From G963677085 sp963677085 (GTDB lineage: Bacteria; Planctomycetota; Planctomycetia; Pirellulales; Thermoguttaceae): a DNA stretch of 64,000 nucleotides. The notes beneath the pieces were generated by a model. It ran no database searches. It had not been told where the DNA came from and saw nothing but the letters and a program-made list of their open reading frames with translations. Shown in pieces: positions 19,856 through 27,599 of the stretch. Positions within the stretch are counted from its first letter, which is position 1. Each line of letters opens with the position of its first letter. A program made the translations under genes and the position numbers. Where the stretch lies: positions 3,534,001-3,598,000 of the forward strand of contig CAXXFH010000004.1 in assembly GCA_963677085.2 (NCBI GenBank). The letters are read 5' to 3'.

Positions 19856-19881
19856 CCGGCGCAAGCATGGAGCATCACCCA

Positions 19882-20853
19882 ATGGTGAAAATGACATCTC
19901 GTAAGAACCGACTCACGGCTACTCACAAACAGAATCGGGATCTGCTGCGAGCGGTCCACAGATTCGTAGCGGAGTACAGCCCCACGCCTTGGCTCCGGGA
20001 GAATCCAAAGGCAACTCTTGGACAACTCAAAGAACGAGTCGAAGAAGCCGTTGACCAGTGCATCCAATTTGGCGATGAACGCATCCCCGATCACCAGAAC
20101 GACATTCCCGCCCCCCTTTCGGAGGAGCTGGCGGAGTGGGAGCTTCCCGAGGACGAGGAGGACCAGACATTCGACTATCGGGTTGAAAACCTCCAGGAGA
20201 TCAGTGAACACCTCGACGAACTGATCGAGTGGTTGGGAGACGACTTCGAGGTGGTCGGACTCTGGCCCTATGGGAAGCCGACCGGCAAAGGCGAAATCCT
20301 AATCGAACTGATTCATGAATACCTGGAGGTGCATGCCGAGGGCCAGCGAAAGCATCATAATCGCTACCAAGACTTCCCGTCCCTGAGCGAGGCCATCAAG
20401 CACAGCACCGGGGTGGTAGGCAAGGTTCCTGACCACCAGCGTCGGGTCGGGCTAGAGGTTTTAATGAAGGCATGCAGCCGGTTACTGCGAAGCCAGGACA
20501 AGATTAAGACCTGCATGACCTTTGATGAGCTTCTCGATCTTGTCGAGCAGCGCACGGCAGGTACTCAGCGTTTCGGCATACTGGCGGTCTACGACATTAC
20601 GTGTCGGCTCGGCACCTATCTGGGCCTCGAACCAGAGGTGGTGTACCTGCACGCTGGGACCGCAAGAGGCGCAAAGGCGTTGGGGATGGACACGAGCCGT
20701 GGATACCTTGAGATGGACGAGTTGCCGAAGCCATTTCGGCTGCTGGAGCCGTGTGAGTGTGAAAACTTCCTGTGCATCTACAAGGTGAGGTTGGCAGCGA
20801 TTAGACGGAAGCCAAAGGGTCGTAGTTCGAAGGAACGACCTGTAAGAGAGTAG
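19882..20853 (+). CDS. Hypothetical protein, 323 residues
   Basis: I do not recognise the family. The start chosen has GGAG nine bases upstream; two in-frame ATGs lie 15 bases upstream and 9 bases downstream. The protein has an acidic central part (EWELPEDEEDQTFDY), a helical middle, and a C-terminal block HAGTARGAKALGMDTSRGY followed by LLEPCECENFLCIYK that looks conserved. It faces the CBASS operon tail to tail and is preceded by the hairpin at 19813. It may be part of the island's own biology, but nothing shows a function. Confidence 0.6.
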   Translation: MVKMTSRKNRLTATHKQNRDLLRAVHRFVAEYSPTPWLRENPKATLGQLKERVEEAVDQCIQFGDERIPDHQNDIPAPLSEELAEWELPEDEEDQTFDYRVENLQEISEHLDELIEWLGDDFEVVGLWPYGKPTGKGEILIELIHEYLEVHAEGQRKHHNRYQDFPSLSEAIKHSTGVVGKVPDHQRRVGLEVLMKACSRLLRSQDKIKTCMTFDELLDLVEQRTAGTQRFGILAVYDITCRLGTYLGLEPEVVYLHAGTARGAKALGMDTSRGYLEMDELPKPFRLLEPCECENFLCIYKVRLAAIRRKPKGRSSKERPVRE

Positions 20854-20884
20854 TGTCACGGGGCTCTACCGTCACTGAAATGCA

Positions 20885-21583
20885 TCAGCGGCGTGACAAG
20901 GAAGGCCGATTCACACACTGGTGTTGACGATAGTCGCCGAATTCTCCGTCATAGTTGTCAGTGATCGTTGCATATCGCCAAATCACAATATCTATGACAG
21001 GTACGGAGTCTCCAACGATGGCGGCGATTGTCTGACACATGTGCTCTGCCGATTCATAGCCGTTGCGCTGCGCTAATCGACTCAGATGTCGATCCGGCTT
21101 GACGATTGGCATGCCGAGGTTCTTCGCAAGGTGGCACGCTGTCACAGGCCCGATGAATGGGAGTTGTTGGAGAAAAGCCGTTCCTCCGTTCCGGATGCCC
21201 TGTCGAATTGCCTCGATCCCGTCCGCCGCAACTCGCTGGACGATTCTTAGAATGGCATCGATCTTACGTTCGTTTCCAAATGCTTGGAGGGCGTTTGAAC
21301 GGCATGCCGCACGCTGGGACATAATCGAAGTTGCCGCCACCCAATCGAGGAATGAGGCGCTTACCAAAGGGAATCGCCGCCTCACGGCACTTTCCCGAAA
21401 TCCCGAAGAAAGAACGACCCAAGCCGACTCTCGTAGGAAAGTCGGCTCATCCCAGTCCTCACGTACAATGTCAGCCTGCCAGTCAACCTCATCCGCAAAA
21501 CCTGCCTCGATTACCCGCTCCTTGGCTGATAAGTAAAAAGAGGCAAGCTGGTCCGCTTTAGCCGGTCTTGTTGGGTGGTTCAT
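20885..21583 (-). CDS. cap11: HhH DNA glycosylase-like protein (CBASS Cap11 type)
   Basis: The 232-residue protein carries a helix-hairpin-helix core (LQQLPFIGPVTACHLAKNLG) followed by VKPDRHLSRLAQRNGY, whose Asp matches the catalytic position of HhH-GPD/OGG glycosylases. Type IV CBASS operons are known to encode an OGG-like protein beside QueC- and TGT-like ones. It is the last gene of the operon, and its start overlaps the SLATT gene by 26 bp, so translation is probably coupled. Whether it acts on DNA or another nucleobase conjugate is unknown here. Confidence 0.8.
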   Translation of the reverse strand: MNHPTRPAKADQLASFYLSAKERVIEAGFADEVDWQADIVREDWDEPTFLRESAWVVLSSGFRESAVRRRFPLVSASFLDWVAATSIMSQRAACRSNALQAFGNERKIDAILRIVQRVAADGIEAIRQGIRNGGTAFLQQLPFIGPVTACHLAKNLGMPIVKPDRHLSRLAQRNGYESAEHMCQTIAAIVGDSVPVIDIVIWRYATITDNYDGEFGDYRQHQCVNRPSLSRR

Positions 21584-22187
21584 TCTGACGATCCTTCGCA
21601 GCGTGGCGTGCTTCCCGAATACCTTCCCAGCAAATCTGAAGCCGCAGAAACCAAACTGGTGCCTTCGGACACTGGCTCAGTCGCTCACTTAGGGTCCGCT
21701 TGAAACGATGTTCCGCTTTCAGAGTGTTGAACCACCGGTCGGGAATCGCCGGAAGCGTGCCCGTCGTCTTCTCATAGTCGGCTGCCAGCCTCGCATTCTT
21801 CTTCGGATCATTGCCAACGGTTTCATCAAATGACTTTCGATACTTCGCTTTGAGTTGAGCCAGCCGTATAGCTGCCTCAGCGTGTCGTCCAGCGACCGAA
21901 CGCCAATCAACCCGGAACTCCGTAATGGAGAACACAAGCACAACAACCGCCGACAGCCCAATAGTGAATCGGGTCAACGCTGGATCAAGACCAAGGGCGG
22001 TGAGAACGTCGTCGCCGACGAAAGCAAAAACACACAGGAATAGCGAGGAGGCTATGAGGCCAGTATTCAGCCAGAAAGCTCGCCGTTCCAAGCGATCCCG
22101 AAGCGACGAATGCATGCTAAGCATCTGATCGAGGACTCGATACTGCCGCTCGTTCTCCTCTTTTGTTGTGACTCGTGCTGCGGCCAT
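21558..22187 (-). CDS. SLATT two-helix membrane effector
   Basis: The 209-residue protein has two predicted membrane helices, roughly residues 40-60 (LNTGLIASSLFLCVFAFV) and 70-90 (RFTIGLSAVVVLVFSITEF), followed by a long cytoplasmic helical tail. This is the SLATT architecture that serves as a pore-forming effector of nucleotide-signal defence systems. In the operon it lies directly after the CD-NTase (1-bp overlap), the usual effector place. By analogy it would be gated by the cyclic oligonucleotide and permeabilise the inner membrane. Confidence 0.82.
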   Translation of the reverse strand: MAAARVTTKEENERQYRVLDQMLSMHSSLRDRLERRAFWLNTGLIASSLFLCVFAFVGDDVLTALGLDPALTRFTIGLSAVVVLVFSITEFRVDWRSVAGRHAEAAIRLAQLKAKYRKSFDETVGNDPKKNARLAADYEKTTGTLPAIPDRWFNTLKAEHRFKRTLSERLSQCPKAPVWFLRLQICWEGIREARHAAKDRQNEPPNKTG

Positions 22188-23107
22188 TACATGAGTCCCT
22201 TCCAGCTTTCGAGAGAACGAGCACCATCTGCATTCCGAATTCGTCGTGCGATTCGACCAAGCGCATCGGCGGCGATTCGCCTCGGAATGCTATCCGCTGC
22301 ACCGAGATACTCGTCAACGTGGACCGATTGCCCACTTGAATCCTTAATTGGTTGCCTCACATGCTCGGGTGCCTTTTCGAAGAAATGGCGGACCATCGCT
22401 TTCGGCGTTCTCGGGCCATCGTAGCCCTTGAAGACTTGGATCGCAAGCGACTCGACGTGGTATCCGCTAAGCCGTTGCTGCTCCGGCAATGTGGCGACGA
22501 TGGACTTGGCGAGCTTGATGCACGGCACGAGCTTGCTGTCCAGCGTCTTGTTCGCCTTGGTCAGCGCACCGGCAAACCCAGCGGGATCAATTCGAGACCA
22601 ACCCTTGCCGTCATAACTGGTGATCTTGAACTTTTCGCCGTCACGCAGAGCCGGAAGAAGCTGGACCGTCCGGTCATGTTGAGTGAGAGTCACTGCGAGC
22701 GTCCCCTTTGAAACTGCGTCATCCCCATAGCGGGCACGCAAAGCCCGAACCAGGAGTTCCTGCAACTCGCCCGGCTGCTTGTCTTTCAATTCAGTCCGGT
22801 CCATTAGGACCAGCGCATCAACGTCGCTAAGACCATCGACGTAGGTATGCTTCGAGATTGATCCACCGTAGAGGAGGTCAACCGTTCCCTCGATGTCAGC
22901 CTCCAGGTCCTTCTTTACGACATCGAAAACCGCCCGAGTCCCATCCACGTCACGGTCGTTATACTCGACCAGCTCTGATGCCAGGAATGAGTTTACCTCG
23001 GTCTCGAAAGTCTCATCCCGAGTGTTCTCCTCTAATTCCCGTGTCCGCCGAGCGATTTCGTCGGGGGTCATTCCACCGGAAAAGTATCCGCCGCCAGATC
23101 CACCCAT
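22187..23107 (-). CDS. CD-NTase (cyclic-oligonucleotide synthase)
   Basis: The 306-residue nucleotidyltransferase has the pol-beta-like active site LLYGGSISKHTYVDGLSDVD, with the GS motif and DxD metal ligands, preceded by a helical spine. It should sense phage and make a cyclic oligonucleotide. The true start is the ATG whose A overlaps the stop of the TGT-like gene (TGATG); it gives an unusual glycine-rich N-terminus MGGSGGGYFSGG. I recall recent work reporting deazaguanine conjugation to the N-terminus of type IV CD-NTases; this N-terminus would fit such a substrate (inference). Confidence 0.88.
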   Translation of the reverse strand: MGGSGGGYFSGGMTPDEIARRTRELEENTRDETFETEVNSFLASELVEYNDRDVDGTRAVFDVVKKDLEADIEGTVDLLYGGSISKHTYVDGLSDVDALVLMDRTELKDKQPGELQELLVRALRARYGDDAVSKGTLAVTLTQHDRTVQLLPALRDGEKFKITSYDGKGWSRIDPAGFAGALTKANKTLDSKLVPCIKLAKSIVATLPEQQRLSGYHVESLAIQVFKGYDGPRTPKAMVRHFFEKAPEHVRQPIKDSSGQSVHVDEYLGAADSIPRRIAADALGRIARRIRNADGARSLESWKGLM

Positions 23108-24126
23108 CACGGCCTCCTTCTCAAGCGGGTCGCCAGCGAGTCCCAGGCATTCTCAAGCAGCCTTTCGTGTGGAGCCAACTTGTCCCATTTCTTAGTCACC
23201 TCAAATTCTCGGAGTCGTCGCTGGAGATCTTGCAGGCTGTAGTAATTTTCCGCCAACGCCCGAGACTTGACCAAATCATCTCGCATATCAATGGCGTACT
23301 TGATTATTCCCAGGTTGTGCGTGTACATGCAACATCCATTCGTGTAGCCATAGCGAATCCAAGTCAAGCCATCGAAGATCTCTGCTCCAGCCAAGTAGTA
23401 GAGGCATACGGTCAACGGGTCGAGTGCTCCGAACACGTGAATCGGTGCCACAACGCCTGCATCATTCATCGCCAGCCGTAACTTGGCTATCTGCACCATC
23501 CGGTCAAGCATCGACCGCCCAAGCTCCTTTTCGGTTACACCGATGATGTCAAAACTGCCAAGCTGGCTGGCCTCTGCGATTGCCGCTCGCAGAGCGTCAT
23601 TAAGCAGATTTTGGGTGCTCGTCTCAGGTTTAAGCAGCAGAAGGTGCAGATGTTGGGGATACTGCCCAAACAGCTTGCGAGCCGAGGCAATCTGTTCGGC
23701 GACTGATTTTCGATCCTCATGATGATCATAGGACACGAGCACCATAGGAAGTTCTTCGGGCCAGCCGTCAATGACCTCATGCAACATGGACAGATCCCAT
23801 GGATCTGGTGCCGGAAGTGGGTCGATGACCGACGAGTAGTCCTTGTCCGTTGAGGTCTCGTAACCACCGCTGTCGAGGAACAGGATAGGCGGCTTGAACG
23901 GTAAATCCCTCGGTGGCGGCAGGTGTCCGTAGTAAATGTCGTAGGCGCTTACCAAGTATTCCTCGGTGACGAACTCACCAGCCGTGGCGAGTATTTCGCC
24001 GATCTCCGACTTATTGTCCTTCTTTGACCGTGCAAATCCCTTGCTGGAAAACGATGGGATCAACAAGGGAGTCTGAAGGATCACTCCAGAGGTCTTATGC
24101 TGGATCGTGGAGCTTCTGATAATCAC
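23107..24126 (-). CDS. cap10: TGT-like guanine transglycosylase (CBASS Cap10 type)
   Basis: The protein has about 339 residues and is related to queuine tRNA-ribosyltransferase. ILFLDSGGYE near residue 85 matches the TGT nucleophile-site DSGGFQ, and HVFGALDPLTVCLYYLAGAE matches the C-terminal half of the TIM barrel. It differs from housekeeping Tgt in length and in lacking an obvious CxCxxC zinc cluster. I choose a GTG start because GGAGG lies six bases before it; an ATG at 24189 would overlap the QueC-like gene by 95 bp. Partner of the QueC-like gene in type IV CBASS. Confidence 0.85.
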   Translation of the reverse strand: MIIRSSTIQHKTSGVILQTPLLIPSFSSKGFARSKKDNKSEIGEILATAGEFVTEEYLVSAYDIYYGHLPPPRDLPFKPPILFLDSGGYETSTDKDYSSVIDPLPAPDPWDLSMLHEVIDGWPEELPMVLVSYDHHEDRKSVAEQIASARKLFGQYPQHLHLLLLKPETSTQNLLNDALRAAIAEASQLGSFDIIGVTEKELGRSMLDRMVQIAKLRLAMNDAGVVAPIHVFGALDPLTVCLYYLAGAEIFDGLTWIRYGYTNGCCMYTHNLGIIKYAIDMRDDLVKSRALAENYYSLQDLQRRLREFEVTKKWDKLAPHERLLENAWDSLATRLRRRP

Positions 24127-24709
24127 GTAGGGCCTCCAAGTCTCGGCAGGAGAGGCAACAACCACATGGCTGATCAAGTCCTTTCTCACAACTGTAGGTG
24201 AGGTGAACGGGAATGCTACGTGCGTGGCAGTAGTCCCATATCTCCTGCTTGGTCCATTTCAGGAACGGTGCCGAAAGCCGGATACGGCCATCGCAGTAGC
24301 CATCGACGACGGCCTGTGCCCTATCAAGAAAGCTCGGAGAGCAGTCATAATAGGAAGTGCCCGAGTGTATGCCGAGAGCGACGAGACCATGGGAGTTTTG
24401 CCTCTCCATTACAGCCGCAAACACTAGCATCGCATTACGGCCGATGATCTCGCCATCTTGCTTCGCTCGAAAACCGGAGATTTCCATGACTCTCAGCGGG
24501 ATACCGTAGAACTCCGCAACCGCATGTGCAGACCTCTTCTCGTGTTCCGCAGCCGGTTGACCGTAACTTACGTGAAAACCGGTGACGATGAGGTCCTGGC
24601 GCAGATAGAAATCAATGCAGGCGGTCGAGTCAATGCCGCCGCTCACAAGCACCTCGCAGTGGCGAAGTGGGGTCGAATCCTCCTCCCGAAATGGCTCTAC
24701 GGTTGACAT
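24095..24709 (-). CDS. cap9: QueC-like ATP-dependent enzyme (CBASS Cap9 type)
   Basis: The 204-residue protein has the PP-loop LVSGGIDSTACIDFYL near residue 20 and the C-terminal zinc site CEKGLDQPCGCCLSC, as in 7-cyano-7-deazaguanine synthase QueC. No queD, queE or queF gene accompanies it, so it is not a queuosine operon. Next to TGT-like, CD-NTase and HhH genes it is the Cap9 of type IV CBASS. Ancestral activity is adenylation of carboxy-deazaguanine followed by amination; a protein amine could replace ammonia here (inference from recent reports I recall). Confidence 0.88.
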   Translation of the reverse strand: MSTVEPFREEDSTPLRHCEVLVSGGIDSTACIDFYLRQDLIVTGFHVSYGQPAAEHEKRSAHAVAEFYGIPLRVMEISGFRAKQDGEIIGRNAMLVFAAVMERQNSHGLVALGIHSGTSYYDCSPSFLDRAQAVVDGYCDGRIRLSAPFLKWTKQEIWDYCHARSIPVHLTYSCEKGLDQPCGCCLSCRDLEALRDYQKLHDPA

Positions 24710-24712
24710 GGC

Positions 24713-25111
24713 TCAGGTCATCCCCAACGCCTTCATTGCCGCCGTCATCGGGTCGGAGTAGAACACGGGATCGACTCGCTCTACGATGTCACCCGAGACT
24801 TCCAGGAAGTGCCAGTTGCTCTCCAGCGGAAGAACGACCCTTTATGCCTATCAAACGCCGCCCGAATTCCTCTCGGTACCTTACCGTTTCCACATAAAAG
24901 AAAGAGTCTACCTATTCCGAGGTGCATCCGCAACCATATTCACCTCGAACACGGTGCAGTCGCAAGCTGGGACATCTCTTTCGGATCGGTTGAAGCCAAC
25001 CGGGCGATGGGACCACATTCTATTCCCCGGTGCCCGAGCATTTTCCTCGGCGGGCGTCTCGTCGCCCTCGAAACAAATCAGGAAGAACAGGGAGGCTTTG
25101 CGGCCTGGCAT
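24713..25111 (-). pseudogene. Unrecognised CBASS-operon gene split by three frameshifts
   Basis: Three consecutive frames join into one protein of about 131 residues if one base is restored near 24903, 24866 and 24840, each in a short homopolymer. The pieces read CTVFEVNMVADAPRNR, then VDSFFYVETVRYREE, then RAAFDRHK, then VVLPLESNWHFLEVSGD, ending MTAAMKALGMT. The stop is 3 bp from the QueC-like ATG, and its ATG touches the stop of the gene before it (TAAATG), so it belongs to the operon. I know no family. It is either decayed or affected by sequence errors. Confidence 0.6.
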
Positions 25112-25500
25112 TTAGGCAATAAACGACCCGTGTGCGATCCACCGATCACTGGTCTGTGTATGCCCAAACGCTTTCGATTGTAGGGGGATACCGGAGAAGA
25201 AATCCATGGCGTCTAACACGACTATGGCGGCGAGACCATCGATCCGAGCGGCCTCAAGTATCCAGCGTTCGACTTCCAGCCATCCAACTCATTCAAATGA
25301 CGCTGCAATCTACCATCTGTATCGAGTTTGCACTCTTCGGTGCGAACAGGTAGGTTGAGTAACTTATCGGCAATGCGGAGACAGAACCTCTGGTACCGTG
25401 TCGGGCGAGGAAGGAATAATAGCTGCTTGTAGAGACGTTCGAGTTTGCTGGGCGGCGGCGGGTTGAAGATGGTGGATTCGGGCATGGCAGATGGTTTCAT
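25112..25500 (-). pseudogene. Unrecognised first gene of the CBASS operon, frameshifted
   Basis: The first frame (KLERLYKQLLFLPRPTRYQR ... LQRHLNELD) continues in the next frame as WLEVERWILEAARIDGLAA ... SDRWIAHGSFIA and stops directly before the next ATG. Restoring one base near 25283 (GATGG to GATTGG) joins them into about 129 residues. The start has GAGGAG right upstream. It could begin at 25500 or 25485. I recognise no domain; the second half alternates hydrophobic strands and looks like a folded domain. Probably the first gene of the CBASS transcript. Confidence 0.6.
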
Positions 25501-25641
25501 CGCTCCTCAGGTCACAAGATAGCCTTGAAGCTGGGTCATGCTCTTGGAAAAATCACAGCATTAGCAATGAAGTCACCCACGTTCTTTGCTGTCTTTTGGC
25601 CATAGGCCTGCTCCTCAATCAACGAAACGGATAGTAATCCA

Positions 25642-26622
25642 TTATTGTTCGTCGGCAATGACAAAAGGTCGTTTTTCACCCAACGCCACGAAGTAGGTCT
25701 TGGCATGGCAGGTTGCGCCTGAACCAAATACAGTCGCACTTATTCGTCGTGATCCAACCGTGTATTCGTCATGCACACGGTGCCCCTGTGGCATGTAGTA
25801 AGTCATTGTCATGGCGCATTCCCACGAGTGTCCGTCATATCGGTACACCATTCCTAGATACGTTTCTTGTTGTGGGGCGAGCACCGGGATCTCACCTCGC
25901 TGGTCTTTACTTCCATTGAGGCTCAAGGAAACTCGGTACGCTGGCACCGTGCCAACATTGCGGACATTGATCGTAATCATCATTTCACCACGCTGTGGTG
26001 GTGTGACATCCACATCCACGGCCATGATTGGAACTCGGTTCTCCGAAATCAGCGTCTCCAACTCATTTCGAGATGCAATCGGCCCCAAATCCCGCTTGAG
26101 GAGCATCTTCAATTCGACGGAATTTCGAAATGTGTCGAACCAGTTGCTTCCTGGCTTGCCGTGGACAAGCTCTCGATGTTCACCCAAAAGATCAAACAGC
26201 CTGCGATCTTCCTGCTCCTGCACCCACATCAACTTGACATCGGCCTTCCTGTTCTTCCTAAAGATCGAATAATCCGCCTCAAGCCGGTCTCTGACATACA
26301 TGTGAATCGGTATCTCCAGGTTCTTGGCCTCCATGTACTCAAGATGAGTGGCGGAAAGGTCGGGAAAACCTGCTCGCTCCAGGCTTGGCCCGTACCGTTG
26401 GCACAGAATGACAATCATCGCATCGCACTGTCGTAGGTTCGCAAGACAAGTCTCGATTGAGTTCCTGTCAGGGAGCGGTTGAAACCCCGAGGTGGCGCTA
26501 CCAGAGAGCACAGGAATAAAACGCATGTCACGAAGGAATTGCTCGACCTCAGCCCGAATGTCAAGAAGGTCGTAGACGGTGGAACTAACGAAGATTCTTC
26601 GAGTTGTGCCCTTCTGCGTCAT
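25642..26622 (-). CDS. DUF4062 (TIR-like fold) protein
   Basis: The 326-residue protein begins with a DUF4062 domain: RRIFVSSTVYDLLDIRAEVE near residue 8, then CDAMIVILCQRYG, and a helical region with LEIPIHMYVRD. DUF4062 is a flavodoxin/TIR-related domain found in signalling and defence proteins. The C-terminal half (from about residue 200) is beta-rich with PQRGEMMITINVRNVGTVPAYRVSL, which looks like an immunoglobulin-like fold. A second frame just 3' (25536-25640, SLIEEQAYGQKTAKNVGDF) also looks coding, so the 3' end may be disturbed. Confidence 0.75.
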   Translation of the reverse strand: MTQKGTTRRIFVSSTVYDLLDIRAEVEQFLRDMRFIPVLSGSATSGFQPLPDRNSIETCLANLRQCDAMIVILCQRYGPSLERAGFPDLSATHLEYMEAKNLEIPIHMYVRDRLEADYSIFRKNRKADVKLMWVQEQEDRRLFDLLGEHRELVHGKPGSNWFDTFRNSVELKMLLKRDLGPIASRNELETLISENRVPIMAVDVDVTPPQRGEMMITINVRNVGTVPAYRVSLSLNGSKDQRGEIPVLAPQQETYLGMVYRYDGHSWECAMTMTYYMPQGHRVHDEYTVGSRRISATVFGSGATCHAKTYFVALGEKRPFVIADEQ

Positions 26623-26813
26623 CTTTTGCCTTTCGGAGTTCTGCTTGTGATGTGAGTACCCTGCTATTCTCCCGATCAGGTCGGCTGCTTCATTTTTGCA
26701 TAGAGGCGATTCTTCAGTGGTCGAAACCTCGATGCCAAGCTGCTCCAAGTGCGGCACCAGTTCACGAAAGCCGAGCCCTTACCGAGCTTGAACTTGCCCG
26801 GTCTCTTGGCCAT
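26623..26813 (-). other. Small lysine-rich frame fused in frame to DUF4062, one frameshift
   Basis: An ATG just downstream of the preceding gene opens MAKRPGKFKLGKGSAFVNW. Restoring one G near 26757 continues it as VPHLEQLGIEVSTTEESPLC ... RIAGYSHHKQNS and then runs without a stop into the DUF4062 frame. It is either an N-terminal extension of the DUF4062 protein or a remnant of a separate small gene. Confidence 0.4.
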
Positions 26814-26819
26814 GGCCCA

Positions 26820-27191
26820 TCACTTCCGCTTCCGTGGCTTTGCCTTCTTCTCGGGCGCACGTTTGAGGACGATCCCCGAATCGTCTCCCAGGTGGATGAA
26901 CAGCCTTCCGCACAGTTCATCGCCGTCGAGGACCATCCAGCCACGCCCCTGAGCCGGGTCCATCTCGTCATGGCCGTCCCAGGTGAACTCGACGGCAGGC
27001 TTGCCATCCCATTCGCCCAGCCGGTAGTCGATCTGGCCTTGGACATAGCCGAACTGAAAGTCACCCGAGTCTTTGGCGTCGAACTCGAAGTAACCACGGA
27101 CTTCCTCGTCAATGAAGTCCCGGTCCCACTGTTCCATGGACTCGATCAGCCAACGGCCGACAATCCAGTTCTTTGGTTTGGCTTTGCCCAT
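26820..27191 (-). CDS. Hypothetical protein, 123 residues
   Basis: Family unknown to me. It is a beta-rich protein with a basic start (MGKAKPKNWIVGRWLIESME), a middle with DFQFGYVQGQIDYRL and EFTWDGHDEMDPAQGRGWM, and a lysine/arginine-rich tail (KKAKPRKRK). It lies 14 bp after a second small protein gene on the same strand and just before the DUF4062 unit, so the three are probably cotranscribed. Confidence 0.65.
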   Translation of the reverse strand: MGKAKPKNWIVGRWLIESMEQWDRDFIDEEVRGYFEFDAKDSGDFQFGYVQGQIDYRLGEWDGKPAVEFTWDGHDEMDPAQGRGWMVLDGDELCGRLFIHLGDDSGIVLKRAPEKKAKPRKRK

Positions 27192-27205
27192 TTTCTACTT
27201 CCTGG

Positions 27206-27589
27206 TCAATCCTCGTCCGGTTCCTGCGGCTCGATGTGAACACGCAACTCGACCTCGTGGCCGAACTCTTTCCAGCCGATCTCGAACATCGCCTGCCGCT
27301 GGCTGAAATGGAAGTGCTCCAGCGACACCTCCTTCGCCAGATCGGTGAAGTCGAATTCGGCCAACTCGTAGAGCAGGCCCTTATCTGTCTGAAGGTGCCC
27401 GTTGCCCTCGGGCCGATCCTCCTCAGGGATGCCTACGGGCCAAACCTCCAGGACATAGGATTCGGTGCCACCATCCAGGTAGTAGGACATCTCGCAGCCG
27501 TGCAGCGACCAGCAGCCCACCACGGGGCACAGAACGGAGGAGAGAACCGATTCGAGTCGAGCCTTGATTGCCGCTTCCTTGTCGTCCAC
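27206..27589 (-). CDS. Hypothetical protein, 127 residues
   Basis: Family unknown. The protein is acidic with alternating strand-like segments (MSYYLDGGTESYVLEVWPVG, ELRVHIEPQEPDED). It lies 10 bp after the AlkD-like gene and 14 bp before the next hypothetical gene in a tight minus-strand run, so an operon is likely. Confidence 0.65.
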   Translation of the reverse strand: MDDKEAAIKARLESVLSSVLCPVVGCWSLHGCEMSYYLDGGTESYVLEVWPVGIPEEDRPEGNGHLQTDKGLLYELAEFDFTDLAKEVSLEHFHFSQRQAMFEIGWKEFGHEVELRVHIEPQEPDED

Positions 27590-27599
27590 AGTCGCTTCC

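Larger units (their letters stand above)
18091..19881. other. Degraded, mostly non-coding junction
   Basis: Frames here are short, lack ribosome sites and resemble no family I know. Visible structure: a hairpin with 11-bp arms AACGCCGCTTG/CAAGCGGCGTT at 18247-18279; two direct copies of AAGAAAGGCACCCA near 18383 and 18404; one exact and one partial 13-bp element motif (19330, 19502); and a strong terminator at 19813. The base composition is less GC-rich than on the left. I read it as the junction between core chromosome and accessory DNA. Confidence 0.5.

Noticed and set aside
24095..24189. An ATG start at 24189 for the TGT-like gene
   Set aside because: It would overlap the QueC zinc-site codons by 95 bp, and the GTG at 24126 has an ideal GGAGG site.
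20885..24709. Dpd-type DNA 7-deazaguanine modification cluster as the identity of the QueC/TGT genes
   Set aside because: No Dpd helicase, nuclease or other dpd genes are present, while CD-NTase, SLATT and HhH genes overlap them, which is the type IV CBASS arrangement.
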